A stretch of 64,000 nucleotides of DNA. Origin: Burkholderia ambifaria AMMD (lineage in GTDB: Bacteria; Pseudomonadota; Gammaproteobacteria; Burkholderiales; Burkholderiaceae). Under the pieces are notes generated by a model. It searched no databases and was not told where the DNA came from. It saw only the letters and a list, made by a program, of their open reading frames with translations. Positions 1 to 11,915 of the stretch are shown piece by piece. How positions within the stretch are numbered: position 1 is the stretch's first letter; every line of letters starts with the position of its first letter. The position numbers were made by a program, and so were the translations under genes. Location of the stretch: assembly GCF_000203915.1 (NCBI RefSeq), contig NC_008392.1, forward strand, positions 496,001 to 560,000, written 5' to 3'.

Positions 1-88
1 CGACATGCCGAAGGTTGCCGGGCTGAAGCAGCGCTTCCCGGCGCTGTATCGTCCCGATGCGGTGCTGTGGCGCGACGCCCATCTGTGA
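1..88 (+). CDS. C-terminal end of an unidentified protein (partial)
   Basis: An open frame enters from the left edge and stops at TGA 86-88. The last 28 residues, ending PDAVLWRDAHL, use GC-rich codons like the neighbouring genes, so this is probably the tail of a real gene. Too little is present to name a family. About 220 bases without a gene separate it from the Rieske oxygenase gene downstream. Confidence 0.5.
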   Translation, partial: DMPKVAGLKQRFPALYRPDAVLWRDAHL

Positions 89-306
89 CAGGCAACCGTC
101 GGTGCGGCGGCCGGCCCGCGGCATGACGCGGCCGGCCCGCGCCGCCGGCCGCGTTTGAGCTGCATCAACGAAACGCATGCCGCGCCGACGGGGCAAACCC
201 CGATCAGGTCAGCTGCACGGGCCAACTTCGCGTAGACTTCTCCAGATCAGTCCCCGCCGCATCACGCGGCGCCCGGAACTCACCAGATTGCCAGGAGGCG
301 TCACGC

Positions 307-1428
307 ATGCGCGCAGTGCCTTTGTCTGACAGCAGTACCCTCGAACAACCGTCCACCGGCGCAGTCGTGCGCGACCTGCGCCGCGTGCCCATCCATCCCG
401 ACCACTGGTATCCGCTCGCGTGGTCGCGCGAGCTCAAGCGCGGCAAGACGCTCGGCGTGCGCTTCGCCGGCGATCCGATCGTGCTCGTGCGCACCGAATC
501 CGGCGCCGTGTATGCGCTCGAAGATCGTTGCGCGCACCGCCAGGTGCCGCTGCATGCGGGCGTCGTGTCCGGCGAAACGCTGCGCTGCTGCTACCACGGC
601 TGGACCTATGCGTGCGACAGCGGCCGCTGCGTCGACGTGCCTTACCTCGGCCGCGACCGTTTGCCCAACGGCGTGCGCGCGTATCCGTGCCGCGAGGCGC
701 ACGGGTTGATCTTCGTGTTCCCCGGCGACGCGACGCTCGCCGACGAACGCCCGTTCCCCGCGCTCGAATCGGCGGACGACCGTGCATTCAAGACGCGCCG
801 CTTCGGCCGCGAGGTCAAGTGCCACTACTCGTTCATGCACGAGAACCTGATGGACATGAACCATCAGTTCCTGCATCGCAAGCAGATGGGACAGATGCGC
901 GCGCGCAGCGTCGGTCGCCGGCGCGGCGACGACTGGGTCGAGGTCGACTACACGTTCGCACGGATGGAAGGCAAGCAGCCGGTCGGCGAGGCGCTCGTGT
1001 TCGGCGCCAGCAAGAAGCCGGCCGACCAGTCCGACAAGAGCGTGATGACGGTGCGCACCCTCTACCCGTACCAGACGCTGCAGATCCGCTCGAGCGAGGG
1101 CACGCTCGTGATGGACCTGTGGATCGTCTACGTGCCGCTCGACGCGGAGCAGCGCACCAACCGCACGTTCGGCGTGCTGTCGATCCACAAGCCGGGCATT
1201 CCGTTCGCGCTCGATCTCGCGTGGCCGCTGCTCGTGTGGTTCACCGAGCGGATCTTCCGCGAGGATCGCTGGATCGTCGAGCGCGAGCAGGAAGCGCACG
1301 ACCGACAGGGCGCCGACTGGAACCACGAGGTGTTCCCGGTCATCAACGAACTGCGCGACCTGCTGCGCCAGTGCGGCGCGCGCACCGTGATCCCGATCCG
1401 CGAAGCGAACGCGGGCGACGCGCGCTGA
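307..1428 (+). CDS. Rieske [2Fe-2S] aromatic ring-hydroxylating oxygenase, alpha subunit
   Basis: A 373-residue oxygenase component. The N-terminal Rieske domain shows C75-x-H77 and C94-x2-H97, the ligands of a [2Fe-2S] cluster. A mononuclear-iron catalytic segment follows around H178, H185 and H190 (HENLMDMNH). Length and order match single-component-type Rieske oxygenases that demethylate or hydroxylate aromatic substrates using a separate reductase. No reductase gene is adjacent, so electrons must come from elsewhere. The ATG at 307 is preceded by AGGAGG. The gene converges on the pyrimidine operon and is probably unrelated to it. The substrate cannot be read from sequence. Confidence 0.9.
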   Translation: MRAVPLSDSSTLEQPSTGAVVRDLRRVPIHPDHWYPLAWSRELKRGKTLGVRFAGDPIVLVRTESGAVYALEDRCAHRQVPLHAGVVSGETLRCCYHGWTYACDSGRCVDVPYLGRDRLPNGVRAYPCREAHGLIFVFPGDATLADERPFPALESADDRAFKTRRFGREVKCHYSFMHENLMDMNHQFLHRKQMGQMRARSVGRRRGDDWVEVDYTFARMEGKQPVGEALVFGASKKPADQSDKSVMTVRTLYPYQTLQIRSSEGTLVMDLWIVYVPLDAEQRTNRTFGVLSIHKPGIPFALDLAWPLLVWFTERIFREDRWIVEREQEAHDRQGADWNHEVFPVINELRDLLRQCGARTVIPIREANAGDAR

Positions 1429-1489
1429 CCGCCGCGGCGGGCGCGCGCGCCTTTGTCCGGTTCGCACGCTTTGCCCGCTTCGCCCTCGC

Positions 1490-4502
<3,013 letters not shown>

Positions 4503-4601
4503 CGAAAGCGCTCCACGTAAACGTCGGCGCCGGCATCGCGCGATGCCGGCGAAACAGGACACAAGCGGCGGCGCGGCCCGTACCGCGCCGCCGGCCGCCG
4601 G

Positions 4602-5909
4602 TCAGGCCGCCTTCGCGTGCTTCGCGGGTTCCGCCGGGCCGGCACCCGCGTCGGCCCGCGCCGGATTGTTCGGATGCGTGGTCCAGTTCGCATAGTCGCC
4701 CGCGTCGACCCGCTCCATCGTGATGCATTGCTCGACCGGACACACATGCATGCAAAGATTGCACCCGACGCACTCCGCGTCCACCACTTCGAAATGCCGC
4801 ACGCCGTCCTTCTCGGCGGTGATCGCCTGGTGCGACGTGTCCTCGCACGCGATATGGCACAGCCCGCACTGGATGCAGCGGTCCTGGTCGATGCGCGCCT
4901 TGATGTCGTATTTCAGGTTCAGGTATTTCCAGTCGGTGACGTTCGGCACCGCGCGGCCGCGGATGTCGTCGAGCGTCGCGTAGCCCTTCTCGTCCATCCA
5001 GTTCGACAGCCCGTCGGCGAGATCCGTCACGATCCGGAAGCCGTAGTGCATCGCGGCGGTGCACACCTGCACGCTGCCGGCGCCGAGCACCATGAATTCG
5101 GCCGCGTCGCGCCACGACGAAATCCCGCCGATGCCGGAAATCGGCAGGTTCGGCGTTTCCGGGTCGCGCGCGATCTCCGCGACCATGTTCAGCGCGATCG
5201 GCTTGACCGCGGGTCCGCAATAGCCGCCGTGCGTGCCCTTGCCGTCGACGGTCGGCATCGGCGCCATCTGGTCGAGGTCCACCGCGACGATCGAGTTGAT
5301 CGTGTTGATCAGCGACACGCCGTCCGCGCCGCCCTTGTAGGCGGCGCGCGAGCCCATCCGGATGTCGCTGATGTTCGGCGTGAGCTTCACGAGGCACGGC
5401 AGCTTCGTGCCTTCCTTGACCCAGCGCGTGACCATCTCGACGTATTCCGGCACCTGTCCGACGGCCGCGCCCATTCCGCGCTCGCTCATCCCGTGCGGGC
5501 AGCCGAAGTTCAGTTCGACCGCGTCGGCGCCCGTGTCCTCGACGAGCGGCAGGATCCATTTCCAGTCGCGCTCGTTGCACGGCACCATCAGCGACACGAT
5601 CAGCGCGCGGTCGGGCCAGTCGCGCTTCACCTGCGCGATCTCTCTGAGGTTCACGTCGAGCGGGCGGTCGGTGATCAGCTCGATGTTGTTCAGCCCGGCG
5701 ATCCGCTGGCCGTTCCACTGCACCGCGCCGTAGCGCGAGCTGACGTTGACGACGTGCGGATCGAGCCCGAGCGTCTTCCAGACGACGCCGCCCCAGCCAG
5801 CCTCGAACGCGCGGTTGACGTTGTAGGCCTTGTCGGTCGGCGGCGCGGACGCGAGCCAGAAGGGATTCGGCGAAGTGATGCCTGCGATGGTGCAGCGAAG
5901 GTCGGCCAT
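4602..5909 (-). CDS. preA: NAD-dependent dihydropyrimidine dehydrogenase subunit PreA
   Basis: A 435-residue protein with an N-terminal dihydroorotate-dehydrogenase-like FMN barrel, starting MADLRCTIAGITSPNPFWLAS, and a C-terminal bacterial ferredoxin domain. Two 4Fe-4S motifs are visible, CIQCGLCHIAC and CVGCNLCMHVC. With PreT it reduces uracil or thymine to the 5,6-dihydro form, the first step of the pathway. preT lies 72 bases upstream on the same strand. After the second cluster there is an extra alanine-rich tail (AGAGPAEPAKHAKAA). Confidence 0.96.
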   Translation of the reverse strand: MADLRCTIAGITSPNPFWLASAPPTDKAYNVNRAFEAGWGGVVWKTLGLDPHVVNVSSRYGAVQWNGQRIAGLNNIELITDRPLDVNLREIAQVKRDWPDRALIVSLMVPCNERDWKWILPLVEDTGADAVELNFGCPHGMSERGMGAAVGQVPEYVEMVTRWVKEGTKLPCLVKLTPNISDIRMGSRAAYKGGADGVSLINTINSIVAVDLDQMAPMPTVDGKGTHGGYCGPAVKPIALNMVAEIARDPETPNLPISGIGGISSWRDAAEFMVLGAGSVQVCTAAMHYGFRIVTDLADGLSNWMDEKGYATLDDIRGRAVPNVTDWKYLNLKYDIKARIDQDRCIQCGLCHIACEDTSHQAITAEKDGVRHFEVVDAECVGCNLCMHVCPVEQCITMERVDAGDYANWTTHPNNPARADAGAGPAEPAKHAKAA

Positions 5910-5981
5910 GTTCGGCTCCGTGAAAATGGGGCGTTTATCGTGATCCGCGCGGCATGCGCGATGCCGTTGCGTAGGCCGCGC

Positions 5982-7319
5982 TCACGCGGCCTTCGCGTCG
6001 CGCTGCGCGAGCGCCGCGTCGATCGCGGCCGCGGCGCGCTTGCCGTCCTTCACGGCCTGCACCGTGAGGTCGATGCCGCCCGTCGCCGCGCAATCGCCGC
6101 CGGCCCACACGTCGGGCAACGCGGTGCGTCCGTCCGCATCGACCGCGATGCGCGTACCGTCCGCCGTCAGCAACGCAGCCGCGATGCCGTCCGGCACCAG
6201 CGTCTGGCCGATTGCCTTCAGCACCATGTCCGCGTCGACGGTGAAGCGTTCGCCCGACGCGGCCTCGAATTCGACGCCCGTCACGTGTCCATCCCCGCCC
6301 ACGATGCGCACCGGCTTCGCGTGCGTGACGAGCGTGACGCCGCTCTTTTGCGCGAACTCGCGTTCGGCCCACGTCGCGCTCATCGCGTCCACGCCGCGCC
6401 GGTACACCATCGTCACGCGCTCGGCGCCGAGCTTGCGGCTCTGCACGGACGCGTCGATCGCCGTGTTGCCGCCGCCGATCACGACCACACGCCGCCCGAC
6501 CGGCACGTTCTCCAGCCCGTCGGCCTGTCGCACCTGCTCGATGAAGTCGACCGCGTTCATCACGCCGGTCAACTGCTCGCCGTCGATCGCGAGCGTGCGC
6601 ACGCCGCCCAGCCCCATCGCGAGAAACACCGCGTCATGCCGCTCGCGCAATGCGTCGAGCGTCACGTCGCGGCCGAGCGCGACGCCCGTCTCCAGCGCGA
6701 TACCGCCGACCGACAGCAACCATTCCACTTCGCGCTGCGCGAAATCGTCGACGGTCTTGTACGCGGCGATGCCGTATTCGTTCAAGCCGCCCGCCTTCGG
6801 CCGCGCGTCGAACAGCGTGACGCGATGGCCGGCCAGCGCGAGCCGGTGCGCGCAGGCAAGCCCAGCCGGCCCCGCGCCGACCACCGCGACATGCCGCCCC
6901 GTATCGGGCGCACGGGTGAAGCGCACCGCGCCGGTCGCCATCGCCCAGTCGGTCGCGTGCCGCTGCAGCGCGCCGATCGCGACCGGCTGCGCGTCCTGGT
7001 GATTGCGCACGCACGCGCCTTCGCACAGGATCTCGGTCGGACACACGCGTGCACACATCCCGCCGAGCGGATTGGCAGACAAGATGTCGGTCGCCGCGCC
7101 CTTCAGGTTGCCGTTGCCAATCTTGCGGATGAAGCTCGGGATATCGATCTGCGTCGGGCAAGCCTGCACGCACGGCGCGTCGTAGCAGTAGTGGCAGCGG
7201 CTGGCGGCCGCCGCGGCGGCGGTCGGATCGAGCAGCGGCGCGATATCGGCGAATTCGCACGAGAGTTGCGTGGACGTCAGGCGATGCGCGGCGATATCGC
7301 CGGTTGGCTTGGTGGTCAT
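5982..7319 (-). CDS. preT: NAD-dependent dihydropyrimidine dehydrogenase subunit PreT
   Basis: A 445-residue flavoprotein of the glutamate-synthase small-subunit type. Cysteine-rich N-terminal motifs (CHYCYDAPCVQACPTQID, then CARVCPTEILCEGACV) bind Fe-S. Two dinucleotide folds follow, GAGPAGLACAHRLA for FAD and GGGNTAIDASVQSRKLG for NAD(P)H, and a C-terminal WAGGDCA motif. It passes electrons from NADH to PreA. The ATG is at 7319. The 129-base gap to the upstream carbamoylase gene could hold an internal promoter (a TATATT lies at about 7386-7391) but I see no convincing -35 element. Confidence 0.95.
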   Translation of the reverse strand: MTTKPTGDIAAHRLTSTQLSCEFADIAPLLDPTAAAAAASRCHYCYDAPCVQACPTQIDIPSFIRKIGNGNLKGAATDILSANPLGGMCARVCPTEILCEGACVRNHQDAQPVAIGALQRHATDWAMATGAVRFTRAPDTGRHVAVVGAGPAGLACAHRLALAGHRVTLFDARPKAGGLNEYGIAAYKTVDDFAQREVEWLLSVGGIALETGVALGRDVTLDALRERHDAVFLAMGLGGVRTLAIDGEQLTGVMNAVDFIEQVRQADGLENVPVGRRVVVIGGGNTAIDASVQSRKLGAERVTMVYRRGVDAMSATWAEREFAQKSGVTLVTHAKPVRIVGGDGHVTGVEFEAASGERFTVDADMVLKAIGQTLVPDGIAAALLTADGTRIAVDADGRTALPDVWAGGDCAATGGIDLTVQAVKDGKRAAAAIDAALAQRDAKAA

Positions 7320-7448
7320 ACGCGTTCCTTCGACTGAGTGGAGACAAAACCGTCCCCGCCGGCTGTGAACGCACAGTCGGGTCGGCTATATTTTGGAGTG
7401 CTACGGTCAGGCGATGAGCCGCCTGCCGGCCGCGCTAGATTCGATCCG

Positions 7449-8729
7449 TCATGAAGCCGGCTCGCACGCACGCGAGAGCATCGCGTGCAGCAGCACGTTC
7501 GCGCCTGCCTCGATCCACGCAGGCGTCGCGTCCTCGATCTCGTTGTGGCTGATGCCGTCGACGCAGGGCACGAACACCATCGACGTCGGCGCGACCTGCG
7601 CCAGATAGCACGCGTCGTGTCCCGCACCCGACACGATGTCGCGATGCGAGTAGCCGAAGCGGTCGGCCGCGTCGCGCACGGCCGCCACGCAGGCCGGATC
7701 GAACGCGACGGGCTTGTAGTAGAAAATCTGCTCGAGCGCGGTCTCGAGCCCGATCTCGCCCGCGATGCGTGCGACGCCGTCGCGCAGCGCTGCATCCATC
7801 TTCGCGAGCACGGCGTCGTCCGGATGACGGAAATCGACGGTGAAGAACACGCGGCCCGGAATCACGTTGCGCGAGTTCGGATGAACCTGCATCATCCCGA
7901 CCGTCGCGCAACCGAACGGCGCGTGATCGAGGCCGATCCGGTTCACGAGATCGACGACGCGCGACGCGCCGAGCAGCGCGTCGCGGCGGCGCGGCATCGG
8001 CGTCGGCCCCGCATGTGCTTCCTGGCCGGTGAACGTGATCTCGTACCAGCGCTGCCCCTGCGCGTCGGTCACCACGCCGATCGTCTTGCACTCCGCTTCG
8101 AGAATCGGCCCCTGCTCGATATGCAGCTCGAACGCCGCATGCAGCTTGCGGCCGCCGCATGGCACGTCGCCGGCATAGCCGATGCGCGCCAGCTCCTCGC
8201 CGATCGTCTTGCCGTCGACGTCCTTGCGCGACAGCCCGTATTCGAGCGAAAACACCCCCGCGAACACGCCCGACGCGACCATCGCCGGGGCGAAGCGCGA
8301 GCCTTCCTCGTTGGTCCAGATCACGACCTCGATCGGATGCTCGGTCTCGATGCCGTAATCGTTCAGACTGCGAATCACCTCGAGGCCGCCCAGCACGCCG
8401 TAGATGCCATCGAAGCGGCCGCCCGTCGGCTGCGAATCCGCGTGCGAGCCGGTGACGACCGGCGCCGCGTCGGCCACGCGCCCCGCGCGACGCATGAATA
8501 CGTTGCCCATCGTATCGACCGTCACCGTGCAGCCGGCCGCCTTCGCCCAACTGACGATCAGGTCGCGGCCGGCCTTGTCGAGATCGGTCAGCGCGAGGCG
8601 GCAGACGCCGCCCTTCGGCGTCGCGCCGATCTTCGCCACCTCCATCAGGCTGTCCCACAACCGTCTGCCGTCGATCTTGATCGACGTGTCGAATGCTGCC
8701 CGCTTCACTGTTTCCGATACCGTGTCCAT
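7449..8729 (-). CDS. Zn-dependent N-carbamoyl-amino-acid hydrolase (beta-ureidopropionase type)
   Basis: A 426-residue M20-family amidohydrolase that removes the carbamoyl group from N-carbamoyl-beta-alanine or N-carbamoyl-beta-aminoisobutyrate, the third step of reductive pyrimidine catabolism. Metal ligands lie in GSHADSQPTGGRFDG, TNEEGSRF, ELHIEQGPILE and SGAGHDACYLA. I choose ATG 8729 (MDTVSETVKRAAFD) because AGGAG lies 9 bases upstream; earlier in-frame ATGs (8756, 8876) lack this. It is the first gene of the operon and faces the TetR regulator gene. Allantoate amidohydrolases share the fold, so the assignment leans on the neighbours. Confidence 0.9.
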   Translation of the reverse strand: MDTVSETVKRAAFDTSIKIDGRRLWDSLMEVAKIGATPKGGVCRLALTDLDKAGRDLIVSWAKAAGCTVTVDTMGNVFMRRAGRVADAAPVVTGSHADSQPTGGRFDGIYGVLGGLEVIRSLNDYGIETEHPIEVVIWTNEEGSRFAPAMVASGVFAGVFSLEYGLSRKDVDGKTIGEELARIGYAGDVPCGGRKLHAAFELHIEQGPILEAECKTIGVVTDAQGQRWYEITFTGQEAHAGPTPMPRRRDALLGASRVVDLVNRIGLDHAPFGCATVGMMQVHPNSRNVIPGRVFFTVDFRHPDDAVLAKMDAALRDGVARIAGEIGLETALEQIFYYKPVAFDPACVAAVRDAADRFGYSHRDIVSGAGHDACYLAQVAPTSMVFVPCVDGISHNEIEDATPAWIEAGANVLLHAMLSRACEPAS

Positions 8730-8898
8730 TCGTATCGCTCCTGTGGGGTCGGTCATGTCGTGATCCGGTCGGTGCCGGTGCACGCATTGCTGCTGTCGGG
8801 GCAAACCCGCACCTGCGAGGTGCAGGTGCGCATCGTTCGTGCGATTCGTCCGATCGATCGGCGGGGGTGCTGGCACTGCGTTCCGCCGCTCGTCGAAT

Positions 8899-8916
8899 CC
8901 TGTCCGATTGGACAGG
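8899..8916. promoter_or_regulatory. Candidate operator for the RutR-like repressor
   Basis: A perfect inverted repeat, CCTGTCC-GATT-GGACAGG, lies in the 363-base gap between the divergent carbamoylase and TetR genes. Its 16-base core (CTGTCC-GATT-GGACAG) has the size and half-site spacing of the E. coli RutR site but a different half-site sequence. It is placed to control both promoters. Binding is inferred. Confidence 0.6.
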
Positions 8917-9092
8917 TTTTAGACCATCAAAATGTCCAGCGCAACGTCTTTCTTGCGTGACGTGTTCCAGCGAGAACCGTGCCATCGCATCGCAGCATCG
9001 CGCCCGCACGAATGCATCGTGCAGGTGCGTTCGAAGCGGACCTGCGACTAGAATGAAGCCCAACGCGGCACCCATGCCGCGCGAGGGCAACG

Positions 9093-9785
9093 ATGAGACA
9101 TGATGAAGCGGCCGCCGCAGCCGGCGGCCACGACGAAACGGGCACGCCTTTGCGGCGACGCAAGGCGCACATCCGCGAGTCCAACGAAGCGCATTTGCTG
9201 GCCTGCGCGGAAGCCGTGTTCGCGGAGCGCGGGCTCAACGGTGCGAGCACCGCGATGATCGCCGAACGGGCGGGCCTGCCGAAGGCGAACCTGCATTACT
9301 ACTTCCCGACGAAGCTGGCGTTGTACCGCCGTGTGCTCGACGACCTGTTCGAAGACTGGCATCACGCGGCCGGCTCGTTCGAGGCCGGCGACGATCCGGT
9401 CGAGGCGATCGGCAGCTACGTGCGCGCGAAGATGGATCTGTCGCGACGGCGCCCGCTCGGCTCGAAGGTGTGGGCCAACGAGATCATCCACGGCGCCGAG
9501 CACATGCAGGACATCCTGTCGGAACGTGTGAAGCCGTGGTTCGACACGCGCGTGCACGTGATCGAAGGCTGGATCGCGCGCGGGCTGCTCGCGCCGATCG
9601 ACGCGCACGCATTGATGTACCTGATCTGGGCGACCACGCAGCACTATGCGGATTTCGATGCGCAGATCCGCGCGCTGAGCGGCAAGCGTGCGTTCACGCA
9701 GAAGGCCTTCGCCGCGAAGACCGAGCACGTCGTGCAGCTCGTGATCCGCGCGTGCGGTGCGGTGTCGCCGGGAGCGAGCGCATAG
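9093..9785 (+). CDS. TetR-family regulator, RutR-like
   Basis: A 230-residue regulator. The N-terminal helix-turn-helix (STAMIAERAGLPKANLHYYFPTKLALYRRVLDD, about residues 49-82) is of the TetR type. The C-terminal part carries GLLAPIDAHALMYLIWATTQHYADFDAQI, which closely follows the same region of E. coli RutR, a repressor that senses uracil and thymine. It is transcribed divergently from the reductive pyrimidine operon, so it is probably a pyrimidine-responsive regulator of that operon. The N-terminus is about 20 residues longer than RutR, and a later start is possible. Confidence 0.88.
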   Translation: MRHDEAAAAAGGHDETGTPLRRRKAHIRESNEAHLLACAEAVFAERGLNGASTAMIAERAGLPKANLHYYFPTKLALYRRVLDDLFEDWHHAAGSFEAGDDPVEAIGSYVRAKMDLSRRRPLGSKVWANEIIHGAEHMQDILSERVKPWFDTRVHVIEGWIARGLLAPIDAHALMYLIWATTQHYADFDAQIRALSGKRAFTQKAFAAKTEHVVQLVIRACGAVSPGASA

Positions 9786-9804
9786 CGCGATCGCGCATTC
9801 CCGG

Positions 9805-9843
9805 GAAAACAAAACGGGCGACGGGCACCATGCCCGCCGCCCG
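9805..9843 (-). terminator. Rho-independent terminator of the thiolase operon
   Basis: Near-perfect 12-base arms, CGGGCGACGGGC (9815-9826) and GCCCGCCGCCCG (9832-9843), are separated by a 5-base loop. Read on the minus strand the stem is followed by a T-rich run (GTTTTGTTTT). It lies between the ends of the convergent TetR and thiolase genes. Confidence 0.7.
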
Positions 9844-9900
9844 CGTCGCGAGAGACGGCTTACGTGCCGTCCCCGCGGGTGATGCGTGAACGCGTTCGCG

Positions 9901-11091
9901 TTACGCGACGCGCTCGATCGCGATCGCCGTCGCCTCGCCGCCGCCGATGCACAGCGATGCGATGCCGCGCTTCAGGCCATACGATTCGAGCGCGGCCAGC
10001 AGCGTCACCATCACGCGTGCACCCGATGCGCCGATCGGATGGCCGAGCGCACACGCGCCGCCGTGCACGTTGACCTTGTCGTGCGACAGGTCGAGATCGC
10101 GCATCGCGGCCATCACGACCACCGCGAAGGCTTCGTTGATCTCGAACAGGTCGACGTCGCGCAGGTTCCAGCCGATTTTTTCGGACAGCTTGCGAATTGC
10201 GCCGATCGGTGCCGTCGCGAACAGGCCCGGCTTGTTCGCGTAGGTCGAATGCCCGACGATCACGGCCTTCGGCGTGAGGCCGAGCCGCTCCGCTTCCGAG
10301 CGGCGCATCATCACGAGCGCGGCCGCGCCGTCGGAAATCGATGACGAATTGGCCGCCGTCACCGTGCCGCCTTCGCGGAACGCCGGCTTGAGCGTCGGAA
10401 TCTTGTCGAGCTTCGCCTTGCCCGGTTGCTCGTCGATCGAGACCACCGCTTCGGTCTTGCCGGCCTTCACGGTCACCGGCGCGACCTCCGACGTGAAGCG
10501 CCCTTCCGCGATCGCACGTTGCGCACGCGTCAGCGACGCGATCGCGAACGCATCCTGCTCCTCGCGCGTGAACTGGTAAGCCTGCGCGCAATCTTCCGCG
10601 AACGTGCCCATCAGCCGGCCCTTGTCGTATGCGTCCTCGAGCCCATCGAGGAACATGTGGTCGAGCACCTGGCCGTGACCCATGCGCATCCCCGCGCGCG
10701 CCTTCGGCAGCAGGTACGGCGCGTTCGTCATGCTCTCCATCCCGCCCGCGACCGCCACGTCCGCCGAGCCGGCCAGCAGCAGGTCGTGCGCGAACATCGC
10801 GGCCTTCATCCCGGAGCCGCACATCTTGTTGACCGTGGTCGCGCCCGCGGCCAGCGGCAATCCGGCCTTCAGCGCGGCCTGCCGTGCCGGCGCCTGACCC
10901 TGGCCGGCCGGCAGCACGCAGCCGAACACGATTTCATCGATGCGCTCGGCCGGCACGCGCGCGCGCTCGAGCGCCGCGCGGATCGCCGCCGCGCCGAGCT
11001 CGCTCGCGCTTGCCCCGGCGAGGTCGCCTTGAAAACCACCCATCGGCGTGCGTGCCGCGCCGACGATTACGATCGGATCCTGTGTCGTCAT
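9901..11091 (-). CDS. Acetyl-CoA C-acyltransferase (thiolase)
   Basis: A 396-residue thiolase that condenses or cleaves acyl-CoA with CoA. The nucleophilic Cys91 sits in VNKMCGSGMKA. The C-terminal motifs NEAFAVVVM, GGACALGHPIGASGARV (active-site His) and SLCIGGGEATA (second Cys) are all present. Length is normal. It is third in a minus-strand operon after an acyl-CoA synthetase and a short-chain dehydrogenase, which together could activate, oxidise and thiolytically cleave a short or branched acid. Chain-length preference cannot be read. Confidence 0.95.
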   Translation of the reverse strand: MTTQDPIVIVGAARTPMGGFQGDLAGASASELGAAAIRAALERARVPAERIDEIVFGCVLPAGQGQAPARQAALKAGLPLAAGATTVNKMCGSGMKAAMFAHDLLLAGSADVAVAGGMESMTNAPYLLPKARAGMRMGHGQVLDHMFLDGLEDAYDKGRLMGTFAEDCAQAYQFTREEQDAFAIASLTRAQRAIAEGRFTSEVAPVTVKAGKTEAVVSIDEQPGKAKLDKIPTLKPAFREGGTVTAANSSSISDGAAALVMMRRSEAERLGLTPKAVIVGHSTYANKPGLFATAPIGAIRKLSEKIGWNLRDVDLFEINEAFAVVVMAAMRDLDLSHDKVNVHGGACALGHPIGASGARVMVTLLAALESYGLKRGIASLCIGGGEATAIAIERVA

Positions 11092-11127
11092 GATCGAGTT
11101 TCTCCAGTTCCAGTTCTAGTTCCAGTT

Positions 11128-11895
11128 TCAGCGCGGCGCCATGCGCAACGCGCCATCGAGACGGATGACTTCGCCGTTCAGCATCGTGTTCTCGGCGATG
11201 TGGCGCACCAGCGCCGCGAATTCGTCGGGGCGGCCGAGCCGCGGCGGGAACGGCACGCTCTTGCCGAGCGCGTCCTGCACGTCCTGCGGCATGCCGGCCA
11301 TCATCGGCGTCGCGAAGATGCCCGGTGCGATCGTCACCACGCGAATGCCGAACCGCGCGAGTTCGCGCGCGATCGGCAGCGTCATGCCTACCACGCCGCT
11401 CTTCGATGCCGCATACGCGGCCTGCCCGATCTGTCCGTCGAACGCCGCGACCGACGCGGTGTTGACGATCACGCCGCGCTCGCCTTGCGCGTCGGCGTCC
11501 TGCTTCGACATTACTTCGGCCGCCAGGCGGATCATGTTGAACGTGCCGACCAGGTTGATCGACACCGCGCGCGCGAAGCGCTCGAGCGAATGCGGACCGT
11601 CGCGCCCGACGACTTTCTCACCCGGCGCGACGCCCGCGCAGTTCACGAGCACATCGATGCGGCCGAACGCGTCGCGCGCGGCGGCGACGGCAGCTTGCCC
11701 GTCGGCTTCGCTCGTCACGTCGGTCTTCACGAAGCATGCGGCCGCACCGAGTTCGTGCGCGAGGCTCGTGCCGGCATCCTCATTGACGTCCAGCAAAACC
11801 GCCTTGCTGCCTGCGGCCACCACCATGCGCGCCACCGCGGCGCCGAGGCCCGAACCGGCGCCCGTAATCAGAAAAACGCGATCCTCGATATTCAT
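11128..11895 (-). CDS. Short-chain dehydrogenase, 3-hydroxyacyl-CoA dehydrogenase type 2-like
   Basis: A 255-residue classical SDR. The N-terminal cofactor motif is TGAGSGLG and the catalytic YxxxK is in AAYAASKSG. The end ([15 protein letters not shown]) resembles the HSD17B10-type branch that oxidises 3-hydroxyacyl-CoA. I favour ATG 11895 (MNIEDRVF) because GGAG lies 5 bases upstream; the GTG at 11901 overlaps that ribosome site. It sits 20 bases after the acyl-CoA synthetase gene and 36 before the thiolase gene, consistent with one beta-oxidation-like operon. Confidence 0.9.
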   Translation of the reverse strand: MNIEDRVFLITGAGSGLGAAVARMVVAAGSKAVLLDVNEDAGTSLAHELGAAACFVKTDVTSEADGQAAVAAARDAFGRIDVLVNCAGVAPGEKVVGRDGPHSLERFARAVSINLVGTFNMIRLAAEVMSKQDADAQGERGVIVNTASVAAFDGQIGQAAYAASKSGVVGMTLPIARELARFGIRVVTIAPGIFATPMMAGMPQDVQDALGKSVPFPPRLGRPDEFAALVRHIAENTMLNGEVIRLDGALRMAPR

Positions 11896-11915
11896 TCGCA
11901 CTCCGTATTCAGTCT

